In this document: positions 50,560 through 62,528 of the stretch, in pieces
How positions within the stretch are numbered: the stretch's first letter is position 1
How the letters are laid out: the number at the start of each line of letters is the position of its first letter
DNA from: Sclerotinia nivalis
Lineage: Eukaryota; Ascomycota; Leotiomycetes; Helotiales; Sclerotiniaceae
Length of the DNA stretch: 64,000 nucleotides
Direction of reading: 5' to 3'
Assembly (NCBI GenBank): GCA_029531795.1
Contig: JAPEIS010000016.1
Span: 372,001 to 436,000, forward strand
Notes under the pieces: generated by a model
What the model was told of the DNA's origin: nothing
The model's input: only the letters and a program-made list of their open reading frames with translations
Databases searched by the model: none
Made by a program: the position numbers and the translations under genes

Positions 50560-50953
50560 TGGCACAAGCATTCTTTTTGCACTTTTGGGTGTTGAGGACA
50601 TATTTTTAGGTTTCAAGGAGTTTTGGGAGACAACAATAGGCAAATGAAGAAATTTTAGATTGGTAATTGAATTAGTGTTCATTCATTCTTGGAGCATGAA
50701 AAATATCTGCAAATTTGGATATAGAGGGGAAAATTTTTGGTAGGTGGGGTAAATTGAGTTTTATCATGGCTACAAAAGCGAGAAGATTTCCAGCTTTGTG
50801 GAACCCGAAATGTGGAAGCCTTTCATCTGTTCTCCTGATCCTATCATAATTAGAGGATACCATGTTACATCCACTTATTGTGTTGTGTTGTGGGTCAGTG
50901 GGGTTGTGTAAGGGTTCGGCTAGCTCAGGGGACGTTCTTCTAAGCTCTTGAGT
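50560..50953. other. Intergenic region after the tRNA genes
   Basis: Nothing recognised. Confidence 0.45.
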
Positions 50954-52266
50954 CTACACTTCGAATGATGCTACATCGTTACACAATTCATTCAAATTTA
51001 AGCACGAGAATGAATAAGTGCCTCGCATAAGATGGACGTCCTTGACTTCGCAGTTCATACCATCGCTGTGTAAATTTCCATAAAACAAAGTCAAAATCTC
51101 AGGAGCTACATCATCGCTTATCATCCATATAGGAGCAATAAAATGCGAAAACCTGCCATATGGAAAGCACCAACGATATAATCCCTTCATCTCTTAGACT
51201 CGAACATTTATCTAGTGTTGAGTCGTGCGCGGATCAGACAACAAGATGCAAATTCGGGAGCTTTATCTTTAATGCTACGTTTTAATGAGCAGCCGACCAC
51301 AGGATCATCAAAGGTAAAGCTCTCAGTCATCAGTGAGTTTTTCACTGTTGTGATTTGGGCTTCAAAGCTCACCGATGACTGAGCTTCTATATTAAGAACA
51401 CCTTTTGTAGGAGTATATTTCATGCTAACGAGTGAAGGTTCCGAGCGATATTTGGCGAGGTTCAATTACTTGATCTCGATTGCATACGGGAATACACAAG
51501 GAGAGGCAGTTTTACGATGATACAACACGGTTATAGACACATGAATCCTCCATCGTTATGGTCAGATCCCTTCAAAAGTCTCCAGCAGCATGAATTAGGA
51601 ATGAGCCCAGCGAACTAAAACTTAGTCATGTGACTCTAGTTCTAAGCTTTATAAGAGGGTCAATATCTGGACTTGGTTAAATCTATATTACCCAGGGCTC
51701 AACGCACAATAAAGTCTAAACCCAAGCGCTGTCATAAACTTTTCGGGTATGCAAGTGCTGAGTTCTTTCGGGGCTTCGTATATCTGTCAACCGTAATGAG
51801 CAAGCTCATCCATGCGCAGTGCTGGTGAATTGATTGTGCATACCTTTGTCGTGCCAATAACAATTTCATCGCCGCGACATTGACTGGAATATATAGATAC
51901 TATTGATCCTCTCCCATCTGTACCCTTCAAATCTTTCAAGGAATCTGAGAGCTGTGAAAAGTCTACACAATCCTTTATTTTCCGGATCTTCTGCAAAAGT
52001 ACAGAATGATCTATTGATGAAGCCAAGCGCAACTTTTCAAGACCGCTTGATGATAATGGGCTTGGGAAAGCCATTTGATCAGAACATGCAAAGGCATATG
52101 CAGTCAGATGCACGGAGGAGCTCGAATTCGTCAGCAAGGAGGTAATGTCGTAGGTGGTACATTGAAGAATACTCAGCCAATATTCGTTCAAACTAAACGC
52201 CTCACTGGTCCCAAGCGTCCTCGTTGATCTCTCAGGCCCGTTTCCTGCATGGACTTTCTGTGTCAA
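50954..52266 (-). pseudogene. Decayed gene with in-frame stops, unknown family
   Basis: On the minus strand a chain of protein-like frames is broken by stops. From 52266 one runs QKVHAGNGPERSTRTLGTSE to RMDELAHYG, stopped by TGA at 51787, and the same frame continues QIYEAPKELSTCIPEKFMTA. Another frame, VLYHRKTASPCVFPYAIEIK, is stopped by TAA near 51466 and continues LNLAKYRSEPSLVSMKYTPT to 51208. A third, GLYRWCFPYGRFSHFIAPIW, covers 51190-50954. The continuation of sense-like sequence beyond each stop argues for a former coding gene rather than chance. Boundaries are approximate and no family is recognised. Confidence 0.4.
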
Positions 52267-54188
52267 ATGCCACTATATAATACTCCTCCCCCGGGTTGAG
52301 AGTTTCGTCCCTTTTCACTGCCCCACGAATTACCATCGTCGTGTGTACATCCCCCCCCCTTTTTTTTTTCGAACAAAATACAGAAATAATGGGTAGAGGG
52401 ATTCATTGAAGTCTTTCCAAGTTAAGTAACCTCTACGCCTCTCTTATATGACCCACGTTTGTGGTTGACAACGAACTTAAGCTTCTCATGTAATGCATAG
52501 CTCAAACTACAGACTCAGAAAGCGTATCCTGGGCTCCAAGATCCCACTCCGAGACAGCCATTTATTTTTGTATACAAACAAGAAGCAAACCTTTCCTGTA
52601 TAGTAAGACAAGAAGACCCTGGCCTGGCAGTTTTGACAGCATCCCCAATATCATCTTCACCCCTCAGAAGAAAAATCGCTGAAACATAGCATCTCCCTCT
52701 ACTTAGCAAGCATGAACCATTGAACCAATCGATGCCAATTAACGATACATATCCGAGTGAACTCGTCAAAACCACATTGATATTAATATACTGGTTTACT
52801 TCAAACTTCATCAATATCATCCACAGAACGAAAATGATGAAAATTTGTCGTACACTCATAGGACCCATTCCCAAGCTCATTCCAAGCCAGAAATCTCGAC
52901 ATTGAAATGTATTTTCTATCCACAGTCATCGCACACGCGATTTTTAGATACTATAAAGTCACATTAAGTGTAAAGTTGCCTCCTCATTTCCAGGTGCTCC
53001 TGGACAGAAAAAAGTTACCCTTGGATTCGAATGTAATCAGTTCCATGTTCAGGATCTCTAATACTGGTGTGTGTTGAATGCTAGTGTTGAAAGCTGTGCG
53101 TACATCCATCTTTAGATCATTAATGAGTATATGCCTGTGATGAAACACGAAATCTTGGCATGTAAATGACTGAACTCCCAATGACTAGGGTCCTCAATAT
53201 ATTCCGCTGATATTTTACTTCCCGATACACCACAACAGCCAAAAATCCAGACAAGGTTAAAATTCCCATCAATGCCGCGTTACCCATATCCCAGATTTAT
53301 TCTCACAGCTTGACATAATACATCACCACATAAGTCAAACCAAAGATCCAGATATTCTCCACTAAAGGAAGTATAGATATCTCAAGCTCACATTGGTGAA
53401 GCCTCAGAGAGGCCGGAGGGTGAATCCTACTACACGACGATGTAACTTCGAAAGGACGAAAGAGACTTTGACGGCTTTCTAGATGCCGCTAAAAGTTTCA
53501 TTGCTATTATCTATCCAAAGAGATGGAGTGGATGTTGATATGATGAAGTTATGAAGCACTTTAGACGAGTAATTTTCGCTCGAGGGAATAGATGTAATCT
53601 TATCTTACTTTCAGGAATCACGAACCATTCCGCAAAACAAGGCAATTGACGAAACTCCGGTAGTGTTTATGAAGCGTCTGAAATATGTAGATCGTAAAGC
53701 AGCACGATGATGCTGACCACAAGTGGGATTTTTATTTCAAAAGGTGATGTGTATAAAATTGTCATGACGAGTGGAAAAAGAGTTACTGGCTGAAGATTGT
53801 GGGTCTTACAGTAGAGACATACATGACACCTTTAACGTACAGAAACTTTAACTCAGAAACTTTAACTCCGAAACCACAAAATTTAAAATGGAATCTTCTC
53901 TCCTACGAAGTCAAACGCCTCACTTTAACATTGATACTTCAAACAAAGTACAGTGCTGGCCAGCAGCCAGCCCCCGAAAAAATATGCACCAAAATCACCA
54001 TATATCCGATTTCCCCATCATATTTTCAACGAACAAATCCTCATACTGTCCATAAAACGCCCTATAAATCAACATCCCGCATTACACCACTCTCGCCTGT
54101 GCAGCCCTAGGTAAAAGTTCGATATCATCCTACAAAAACGATTGTTAACACCCATACACATAATCTTACACCCAATCATCACAAAACA
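52267..54188. other. Intergenic region, 1.9 kb, with a C/T homopolymer
   Basis: No gene can be supported. A C9 run followed by a T11 run lies near 52350-52370. An open frame at 52515-52880 on the minus strand begins with a hydrophobic segment (VRQIFIIFVLWMILMKF) but has no family match and may be chance. Confidence 0.4.
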
Positions 54189-55493
54189 TTAAACCGTCGC
54201 CGGATTCGGATTCGGGTTTGGATTTGGATTTAGATGAGGACGAGTCCCTACTTCAAGATTGCTCACATTTCTATTATGGCCATCGACGCTATTAAATCGT
54301 CCCTCTTCTAAATCGCTTGGTCGAGTAACTTGACTCTCATAACCTGTATCGTTATGATTATGATCATGATGATGTAGTCCTCCTACGGGACTATTGGGAC
54401 TGGTTACATAACTACCAACTCCAATGCCAGCCCAAAATGCACGGTCTGCACTCCGGGGTCCCCAAGACCAACCTGCACCTTGGGAAATTGGGAGGTGGTA
54501 GAAACGGAAGGAGAAGATGGCGACGGTGGTACCGATGAAGAAACCAAATAGGATATCAAAGCCATGATGGCGGAAATCGGAGAAGCGGGTTGAGGCGATG
54601 TAGACGGCCAAGAAGGTGGGGATGACAGCAATGAGAAGGAGGTAGAGAGGAGGAGCTGCAGCTTGATTACGTGAGGCAATCAAATTATCGTTGTAGCCTG
54701 ATGCGAGAGCTGCTGTCTCGGCATTCTTGTCGGAAAGTTCAGAGTCATTACGTTGATGGCGTGTAGGGTTGCGGGAGGGAAATGCAGAATGATAGGGCGA
54801 TGTATCGGTGGTATAGGCTCGGGGGGCAAGGAAAGGAACTGTCAAGGCCAATTTGGAAGCCAGGAAGAGACTAAGGTAAACAAGTCCTGCGGAAGAAAAT
54901 GATGAATGGCCAGAGGGATAAGATCTGAATCCATCATTGAGGATATCCTTATCTTTTTGTTGACAAATCCCTGCTTGCACTAGAACAATTCCCTCTCGTC
55001 TGTTACCACCTCCAACAGCATATTTGGCAATATTGGCCATGTCAGGGATACATCTCGATATCAAATCTGGTCGTGGTCGTCCAAAAAGATTCTTCATTCC
55101 ATTAGTGATGACGAATGCCAAGGCGAGGGATAATCCAAGTCCGAGCCAAGATGCGTGAAGTTCCCATAACTTCCGTTTCCATATTAGAGCTTTTGGTACA
55201 GATTTTGGTACAGTCGGTCCAGGAACGAGAGTAAAGGTAACGAGGAGAATGACGATTGCCGGGAGGCCGAGTGATAATACCCCGGCTAAAGCCGTTGAAA
55301 TTTTCTCGTGATTTTGATGTGGAAAACTGATACTAGGATCGACAACTGAAAAGGGTCGTTTGTTGGGCGTTTGGTAGGAAAATATAGCGCCCAAAGCTGC
55401 AGCAATAATCAAGATAACCCAATCAAATACATATGAGAGGATGACTGTAATGGATATTTTTCCATTATTTCGAGATCTGATGATTGAATTCAT
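54189..55493 (-). CDS. PAP2-type lipid phosphate phosphatase (Dpp1-like)
   Basis: Single-exon 434-residue membrane enzyme expected to dephosphorylate phosphatidate, diacylglycerol pyrophosphate or related lipid phosphates. Three signature motifs are intact: K-x6-R-P as KNLFGRPRP (134-142), PSGH in FRSYPSGHSSFSSAG (193-196) and R-x5-H-x3-D in RFSDFRHHGFD (303-313), where Thr replaces the usual Ser before the Arg. Six hydrophobic segments flank them, for example VFDWVILIIAAALGAIF (about 22-38) and YLLLIAVIPTFLAVYIAS (about 284-301). A hydrophilic loop at about 225-275 is enlarged. The tail is disordered, with HHHDHNHNDTG and a terminal Asn-Pro repeat. Upstream flank contains no clear element. 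Confidence 0.9.
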   Translation of the reverse strand: MNSIIRSRNNGKISITVILSYVFDWVILIIAAALGAIFSYQTPNKRPFSVVDPSISFPHQNHEKISTALAGVLSLGLPAIVILLVTFTLVPGPTVPKSVPKALIWKRKLWELHASWLGLGLSLALAFVITNGMKNLFGRPRPDLISRCIPDMANIAKYAVGGGNRREGIVLVQAGICQQKDKDILNDGFRSYPSGHSSFSSAGLVYLSLFLASKLALTVPFLAPRAYTTDTSPYHSAFPSRNPTRHQRNDSELSDKNAETAALASGYNDNLIASRNQAAAPPLYLLLIAVIPTFLAVYIASTRFSDFRHHGFDILFGFFIGTTVAIFSFRFYHLPISQGAGWSWGPRSADRAFWAGIGVGSYVTSPNSPVGGLHHHDHNHNDTGYESQVTRPSDLEEGRFNSVDGHNRNVSNLEVGTRPHLNPNPNPNPNPATV

Positions 55494-56714
55494 CGTGAAA
55501 GAATCATATCAAGTCGTAAGGAAGGACGTGGTAGATTCCCATTTAAAGAAGAAAGGAGAATATTTGTATGAAGACAGGAAATAATAAACGTATTCACTGT
55601 AATGTAAGAATTTCGAGGCTGTGTTGTTGCCAAGGAGGTCAAGAAGTTCAAGAACACCCAAGAATTCAATCTTGACGCTACCGATTGGATCAATCAAGGA
55701 TCAATAGTGACGAATCTCTCCTTCCTCAAGCAAGTCAGACGTAAGACTTAAATGAGTGAGCTGATGAGGAAATTATTCACACGACCTACTTCTTGACAGC
55801 TGAGTTGTTACTCTTATAAGGCCTTGGAAATGAAGGTAGACGGTAGATGGTAGACGGTAGACGGTACGTGGTAGTTGATGATTGATGATGGCGCTTATAC
55901 GTTTGAGATGATAATAAATGAATAATGAGACGCCGAATGAGCTTACAGAAATTCCAATCCGCGCAGTTCTTTTGAGTCCCGGCGTCAAAATGGGTCTATT
56001 GGCCTATTATTTTGGTCGATATATGGGCTAAAATCATTATCTGGTTAGCTTTCCCGCCATCAAGAACTTTTCTCGTGTGAATATAAATAGATACGATATT
56101 GATGTTTTGTAAATGTATTTTTTAACTCACGTCGTTGGTGATGATTGCTCTCAAATCTTTTTCTTTGTTCTTAGTGAAGCCACACAGCCCACCCCACGTA
56201 GCCACATACGTTGGTGTGATGATCTACCTAGTAACCTTAGTATGCAAGCATGAAATGACACCAAGCAGTTTTGATTTGTCCTACGAGTTATTTTGGGCAT
56301 TTCCAGCGATTCATCTCGGAAAACCCGGATAAGAAGCCAAGCATCATTTCGTGGAAATGTTTATCCGCTCGGGGCTATGTATTTTCACGTGACTGGGTTA
56401 AGGTCTGATTTACCACAGTTGATTCTTGAATTCATTGCAACGCATCCTAAAAGGATTAATCAAGGACCACGAAGGTCATCGATATCTATATTCATCACCG
56501 ATGCTACAGAGCAGGGCGACAATTCTCAATTCCCACATCTTCCTTGCTGAATCGTCAAGTTACTTTGAAACCTCCCCATCTATCTTGCTCCCTGAATACC
56601 AGAGCTCTCACTATCGAGAATTGTGGGAGTATAATCTTCCTATTATCTTATCCATTCGTTTTCCACCTTCATCAATTTCGCACGCCGATTCGGTACATCA
56701 GATGATAATGTTCA
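55494..56714. other. Intergenic region, 1.2 kb, with a short minisatellite
   Basis: Between the phosphatase start and the alpha-kinase stop. Imperfect GGTAGACGGTAGAT units occur at about 55837-55875. No gene supported. Confidence 0.45.
55837..55875 (+). repeat. GGTAGA-type tandem repeat
   Basis: Several imperfect copies of GTAGACG or GTAGATG in a row. Confidence 0.75.
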
Positions 56715-57638
56715 TCAGGTGTGAGCCGGACGCATAACGGTCCCTTTCTGCATTGCACATCGCACGCTTGGATCGAAAGAAGGCTTGATCCATTGCGGTT
56801 TGCAATATAATCCGCAGTGATGCCAATAGAAGAAATTGGAGATTGCCTTAGGTCCCAGGTCCGATGGTCCATAGCGAAAACTTTCTTGAGACATAATGAC
56901 TGGGTCTATGAGTTCACTAGTAAAACAGTTAAGAGATATATTGATCACCGGGAACAGTTTGACAGAAATGATGCTGCTGGGGAGCTGGGAGACCAAGGTA
57001 AAAGAAATTAAACCTACTATCGATCGGGATATACGCTTCCCTGAAGATCACACAACAACGACTGCCCGTTGGTTAGGTGGTAGGAGAAGTGACTCAGGGC
57101 TTGTAGTGCATAACTCTGTAAGTCATCTGTATCAGTCCATCCTGTGTTGCTGTTAAACTTTTGGAAATCGTCCATCAATGGTTCGAAAAGTTTTCTAGAT
57201 CCACCCTCCCTGTAAATCCAAACCGTGGGCGTGATGAGAATGATTCTCTGTCCTTGAATGATATTTGCGGTGTTGAATGCATCAATGATCATTTGTGAAA
57301 GTCTGAATATCTCGGGCTCCTTATCATAGTAGTCATTTTCGACCACAGAACCGCTCTTGAATCCCTTTGAGATAAACCGTTCGCCACGTTTCACACCCTC
57401 TGTATAGTAACCTTCCTGGCGAACAGATTAGTGCTGGAGCTTTGAAGAGGAATTGGCAGAAAGTAATGAGAAGACTACAGTAACAACATACCCACACATT
57501 CTTGTAGGCTCCGGATGCATACATACGGTTTGTATATATCCTGGCTGATGTGGAAGCATTGGTATGTTGATCGGATATGGAGAAATATACCGTCCGCCTC
57601 TGCCAATCGACGGACAAGTGAGCAAGTCCCGGGTCCAT
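56715..57638 (-). CDS. Minimal alpha-type (atypical) protein kinase
   Basis: Stand-alone kinase domain of the alpha-kinase class (myosin heavy-chain kinase/eEF2 kinase fold). Exons 57638-57492, 57415-57018 and 56916-56715 (introns 76 and 101 bp) encode 248 residues starting MDPGLAHLSVDWQRRTVYFS. Visible landmarks are the P-loop-like ASGAYKNVWEG (41-51), the lysine region RFISKGFKSGS (62-72), FEPLMDDFQKFNSNTGW (126-142), the active-site LSHFSYHLTNGQSLLCDLQG (156-175) with Asp and Gln of DLQG, LIDPVI, YGPSDLGPKAISNFF (197-211), and the zinc site HHCGLYC (214-220). The second donor, GTAGGT, gives the continuous PDRYELIDP. The protein has no regulatory repeats. Such small alpha-kinase genes are numerous in some leotiomycetes. 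Substrate unknown. Confidence 0.82.
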
Positions 57639-60600
57639 GTTGAAAGTTTGCTTCTTATTCCGCGACGCGCTCTTAGTGATAAGAGCGATGGTAAGTTGAT
57701 TAACTGAAAATGTCTATTTATGATATGTTGAGTATGTTTGCAGTGTTTGGTTTAAGAGGTTCCAACAATGTCAAGTATCAAATCTTTAACAAAAACGGAA
57801 GGCTCTAGCTCACGATTGTCCAAATGCAGAAGGTTCCATACATTAGCTTGTTGCTCAATCATTTTCCCTGAATTGCCGCTACCTAGTAGATCCTGAAGCC
57901 ATCCAATTCCCGATTTTGAGGCTTATCGTTATTGGATCTAAGCTCTTTAGCAGTATCAAAATGTTGATTTAGAATCCTACGTATTCTGGGATCTGCTATA
58001 CACCAGAAACGACAAATTCCTGCAGTTTCCACGCGAAAGGGAAGGAAGTCCTGACCCGACCACCATTGATTTCAGTCATTCTCTCTGTATGGAATCATAC
58101 AGCAAGGGAAATTCGCATACTATTTCTGGAAGAAATAAAATAGAAGATTTCGTCATGGTAGGATAGCACATGTCTCGCTCCTGCACAAGACTTCTTGATG
58201 GTGATACTACCAACTAGTAAAATGGCTTTTCATGAGTTGAATATAATATTTCCGATGAATTTGGCCTCGGAGTTGGTGCATATTATTGACAGTTATCTGA
58301 ATTTGTTCTTGCAAACAGTGCACCGTTTACAGCATTTCTTGTGAGCAAGGAGCCAAGTGGTAATGGCAAGAGCCACAGACTTCAGTGACACTAGAGATAA
58401 CTTACTAGGTAGCTCTTTTTATCCTAAAGTCGTATATATGCCTGTCAACAGGACTCTTGCGAAGCCATCTACTTGGGGATGGTAGTTGGCAGAACATAAA
58501 ATTGTGAACCTGACGTACGTCCTCCGTTTTAGTATCACGCCATGGACTCTGTTTTTGATAATCGGATTAAAATTTTAATGAAAATGGCATATATTTAAAT
58601 CTAGTAGATATCAACCGTTGGAAGGAATGAAAAAAATCTTGAGGGTCTCGAGAAAAACAAACGCTTCTTGTTCTATCTTTCCATTAGGGTTTACGATTCC
58701 GTTCAGTTGCAGCGTATCCAATAATGCGAACCGCGGTCGAAATAAGAAGGACCTTGAATATCGAATCTTGTTTAATCTTGGAATCGTTCTGATCATTGAA
58801 TCGGTGCATACCAATGAAATTCATCATGATAGTCGAAACATTTAAAAATTCGAAACTCGAAGGTTCTCAAATCAAACTGATGTCTGGACTTTGGAATAAC
58901 TGCAAGCACTGCCTTCACCTCACCTCTTGGTCCTCCCTTCCTCTTCTATGTAATCTTATATGAAAACTCTTCAACCATCGAATCGAACCCCGAGGAATCT
59001 AACACGGCACAAAATGGAAACAGTTACCGGAGGGATTTCGTCATCACAGGTGCTGGCCGAGGCCAACCTCACTAATGCATCTAAATCTGCACGTATCTCT
59101 ATGCCCGCAATTTCCATACCAAGCTCGTAACCCCAGTCATACGCTCGCTACCCTAACAACCGCCAACAGTTCCTTCATCTGAAACCCTCTAAATTCTTCC
59201 CTCTACATTTCCCCAGGATCCTTATGGTCCCAGGCATGATTCCACCCGCCAGCAAGCAGCCGATAAACTCCAACATATATTACCGCTCACAGGCGTCCAA
59301 ACTCAGAAATCCTATCACATGCGCAGTATTGATACCAGATCAGTGGGATAAAAGAGGGCTTTGCTAATCATGACATCTCGGTTATTTAGTTTCGTTTCCT
59401 TTGGTGTTTGCGCCGCGGCTATAGAGTTAGGGACTGGGAAAGCGAGGGGGAGAGATTTGGGCATAGGAGGAAGAGAAGAATTATTGAGGAGCTAACAGTA
59501 GAAATGGCTACTATACCTGGCGATTTAAAGCGGAAAGCTATTGAGTCATCCGCAGGCAGAGGTACTAAAAGTGGTGATGGGCCTCCAAAACCAGGGAAAA
59601 TACCACCATGGCTCCCAGAGACTCAAAGTCCGATGGAGGTGATGTTCAAAACAAGCGAGAAATGGAAACTCCGTTTCCTCAAGTCGTCCCTCCTCTTTGT
59701 ATCCAGCGATTGTAGTATCTGCTCATCCGTATAATTTGAGTTTCGTTGCTGCTGTCCCCGGTGGATGGTTGAGTTGTCATTTGCGGATGTCCAATACTGT
59801 CCAGACAGGAGTGATCCTAAGCCCAAACAGACATATTAATTCTAGCATTCATATAGGTGCTTTATGTGGCGTTTGGAGTGAGGTAATTCTACTATGGAAG
59901 AGTATTTATAAATGTAGGGACGTTGGAATATTCTGCGATACCTTCAAATTTGGATATACACACGGAGCTAATTTACATGAACATTCTGAGAACATGGGAA
60001 GATACTACAGCAACGATCTATCCACCAAGATAGGTAGTCTTTGATCTAATAATCTCTGGCCTGGGTCTCAACTCTAATCCTCTCTCATCCCTGTACTGCC
60101 GACTTTCTCTTCCATTGTGGTTAGAACTTCACGGTTGAGGTTATATGACACAGTGTTCCATTCTTGGGGTCGCCTGCTAAAGGTGCACTTCAGAGTATCA
60201 TCCGAATCTAGCTTTTGCTACATTCAACGAGAAATTCTTGTTCTTCTGACCCTAGACACAAGATCTCAGCTAACAGGCGGCGGATTCGCGACTGAGGATG
60301 GATATGGAGGTGTCGGGGCTGCTTCTGTATGGGAATGAGATATTTTCTGTGTGATGTTTGGAGGATCTGTCCCCTGCATCTCGAGATCCAGAAATCTGGA
60401 TAACATGGATAATCTTGTGGGCGAAAGCTTTGCTGTATGCATGTTATTTTGTATGAAAAGTCAATCAAATTATGGCAGTAAAGGAAGCTAGCTAAGAATT
60501 CTTCCTTATTGTATTAGAATACATATACGTCAATGTCAAATTCCTCTAGGTTTCCGAGCTTACAACACCAAAGCTACCTATCCAACGGAGAAATTCTCTC

Positions 60601-62528
60601 GCTAATCTCTTTAAACCCCCTCATCAGTCCTGGGGACCATCATGGCCATATCCATTGATCCGCAATCTTTTTTTTTTTTTTTTTTTGATATGAGTATCGA
60701 GCGGAAATAGTTATGTATGAACCACAAACGAATCATGGCCATAATCATGCTTTATTCAGAAGTTTGGTGAATACTGATGCGTGTGCTATTTTCATTTTCA
60801 TTTGCAAATATTTCCCCTCAGCACTCTTTTCCACTAACATTGTCATCAGAATCTTATTCTCTCACACATAAATTTGTACTTCACTATCAACAAATCAGTG
60901 CAAAAATATCATTCATCCCCATTAAAACTACACCAACAACAAAACCGAGTTTCACCTCAGCCCTTCCCATTGCAAATCCCGCCTCAATCATATCCTCGAC
61001 CCTTCTAGCAGATCCAACCACACAAAAAGCTTGATACTTAGCATAAATCGATTACACAACTATGTTGATTGTCGTGCAGGCATCTGTGAGGATGATTCTT
61101 TTGCTAATGGTGCCCACATAATCAGAAATCCCATCAATTTATACCCTAAAAATTATCAGAAATTCTTTCCGTATAATCTAGCTATGCTTTGAAGCTATAA
61201 AGAGTATGAGGGAAAAATGAAGTACAAGAAGCGAAGAAATTGGCCATGAGGAGTCTATCCAAGTGTACTCATTTTTCATCCCGCAAAGTTCCTGGAGGAA
61301 GTATAAAAGCACTACCTCAGCGTTCATTAAGTCTATGCAAATGTGACAACCAAAATTTTTCCGGGGACAAGGTCTTCGGACTACTAGAAGAACGATTTTG
61401 ATATACATATTATGATATCCTGTAGGTTCCTTAAGGATATTCACGAAGAAGAGAATTCTCTGGATATTAATAATGAGTAAGCGAACGTATTTTTATTATT
61501 GGACTTGTATGGATGGACTTGAAGATTATCTATAACAGTCGCCTTTTAACGGAAATTTTGGACTTCCTATCCACTGCCATTTCTGATATCTGTCATCATA
61601 AATGCACAATAAGCCAATATACACCCTCCACTATCATCATACCACCCCCAAGAAAAATCTAGAATAGTCTAATACCTCCCATATTCGATGTAGTTGTCTA
61701 CCGAACCTAAAATCTATCCCCTGTCTTCCAACTTTCCTATTTATCAATTCCTTTATTTTCGTGTGTGTTTGATTCCGAGACCAAAATCCTCAAGAGATAT
61801 TCTACATCCCGGCAGTTAGTTTCATGCGAAATGCGAAATATACACATGATTCCCTATAACACCACAACGCTATACTGCCAAATTTCCGCATCTGCGTTTA
61901 AATTTCTATCCAATTTATCTACTTTATTCCAATGGTTTCTTTGTTCATCTACCCAGGCCCATCCTATTGTGTTATAAGAAGGTTTGAGGGGTATAAAGCA
62001 CGTTTCATATCACATTATTCTTCATATAACTTTTAAAAGAAAGTTCAAAATAGCCGAGGGGAGACTTGGGAAGTATCCTGGTTCGGTATAAAGTCCGCGG
62101 TGTTTTCTTACAGAACTTTCGGTAGCGGTAATTTTAAGGCAATGTGTGGAGTATTATTGTTACTACCTTTAATGAAGTTTTGCTGTCAGAGTTGACAATT
62201 CGTGCATGAAAATATGACCAAAAATTAGATAGATTGAGAGTTCGATGTAAACAAACTAATGCTGATCTGGATGGATAGTTGGTATATATCATGGACTTAT
62301 AAGTTACTCCATTATTCCTTCGTGAGTTTACATTCACAATCTTTGCAAATGTGTGCATTAGATTATTTGAAGAAGTGAGATACTGGATCGAAATAGATTT
62401 TTATACTACAGTATGGCACTCATATTCACTCCTCGAATTCTCTGACATTAAGCTGCTACTGTTATATCATCACCTGAAAGATGCATCTTTGACTTCATAG
62501 CTCAGCACGCACCTCCTTCCCAGCTAAT
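57639..62528. other. Gene-poor region of 4.9 kb
   Basis: No gene can be supported. Short frames occur, including one at 59504-59734 (SGDGPPKPGKIPPWLPETQS) and one reading FVITGAGRGQ near 59026-59060 that recalls a Rossmann loop, but neither extends to a credible protein. A T19 run lies at about 60668-60686. Confidence 0.5.
60668..60686 (+). repeat. T homopolymer, about 19 bases
   Basis: Uninterrupted T run in the gene-poor region. Confidence 0.9.

Noticed and set aside
59026..59060. Short frame reading FVITGAGRGQ, like a short-chain dehydrogenase cofactor loop
   Set aside because: Only a dozen residues, flanked by stops, with no other dehydrogenase motif downstream; too short to support even a relic.
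59408..60044. Overlapping frames with PPKPGKIPPWLPETQS and AAVPGGWLSCHLRMSN
   Set aside because: No splice arrangement links them into a consistent protein and no family is recognisable.
60890..61030. Minus-strand stop-free stretch reading VEDMIEAGFAMGRAEVKLGF
   Set aside because: About 45 codons with no start, no partner exon and no homology I can name; chance is sufficient.
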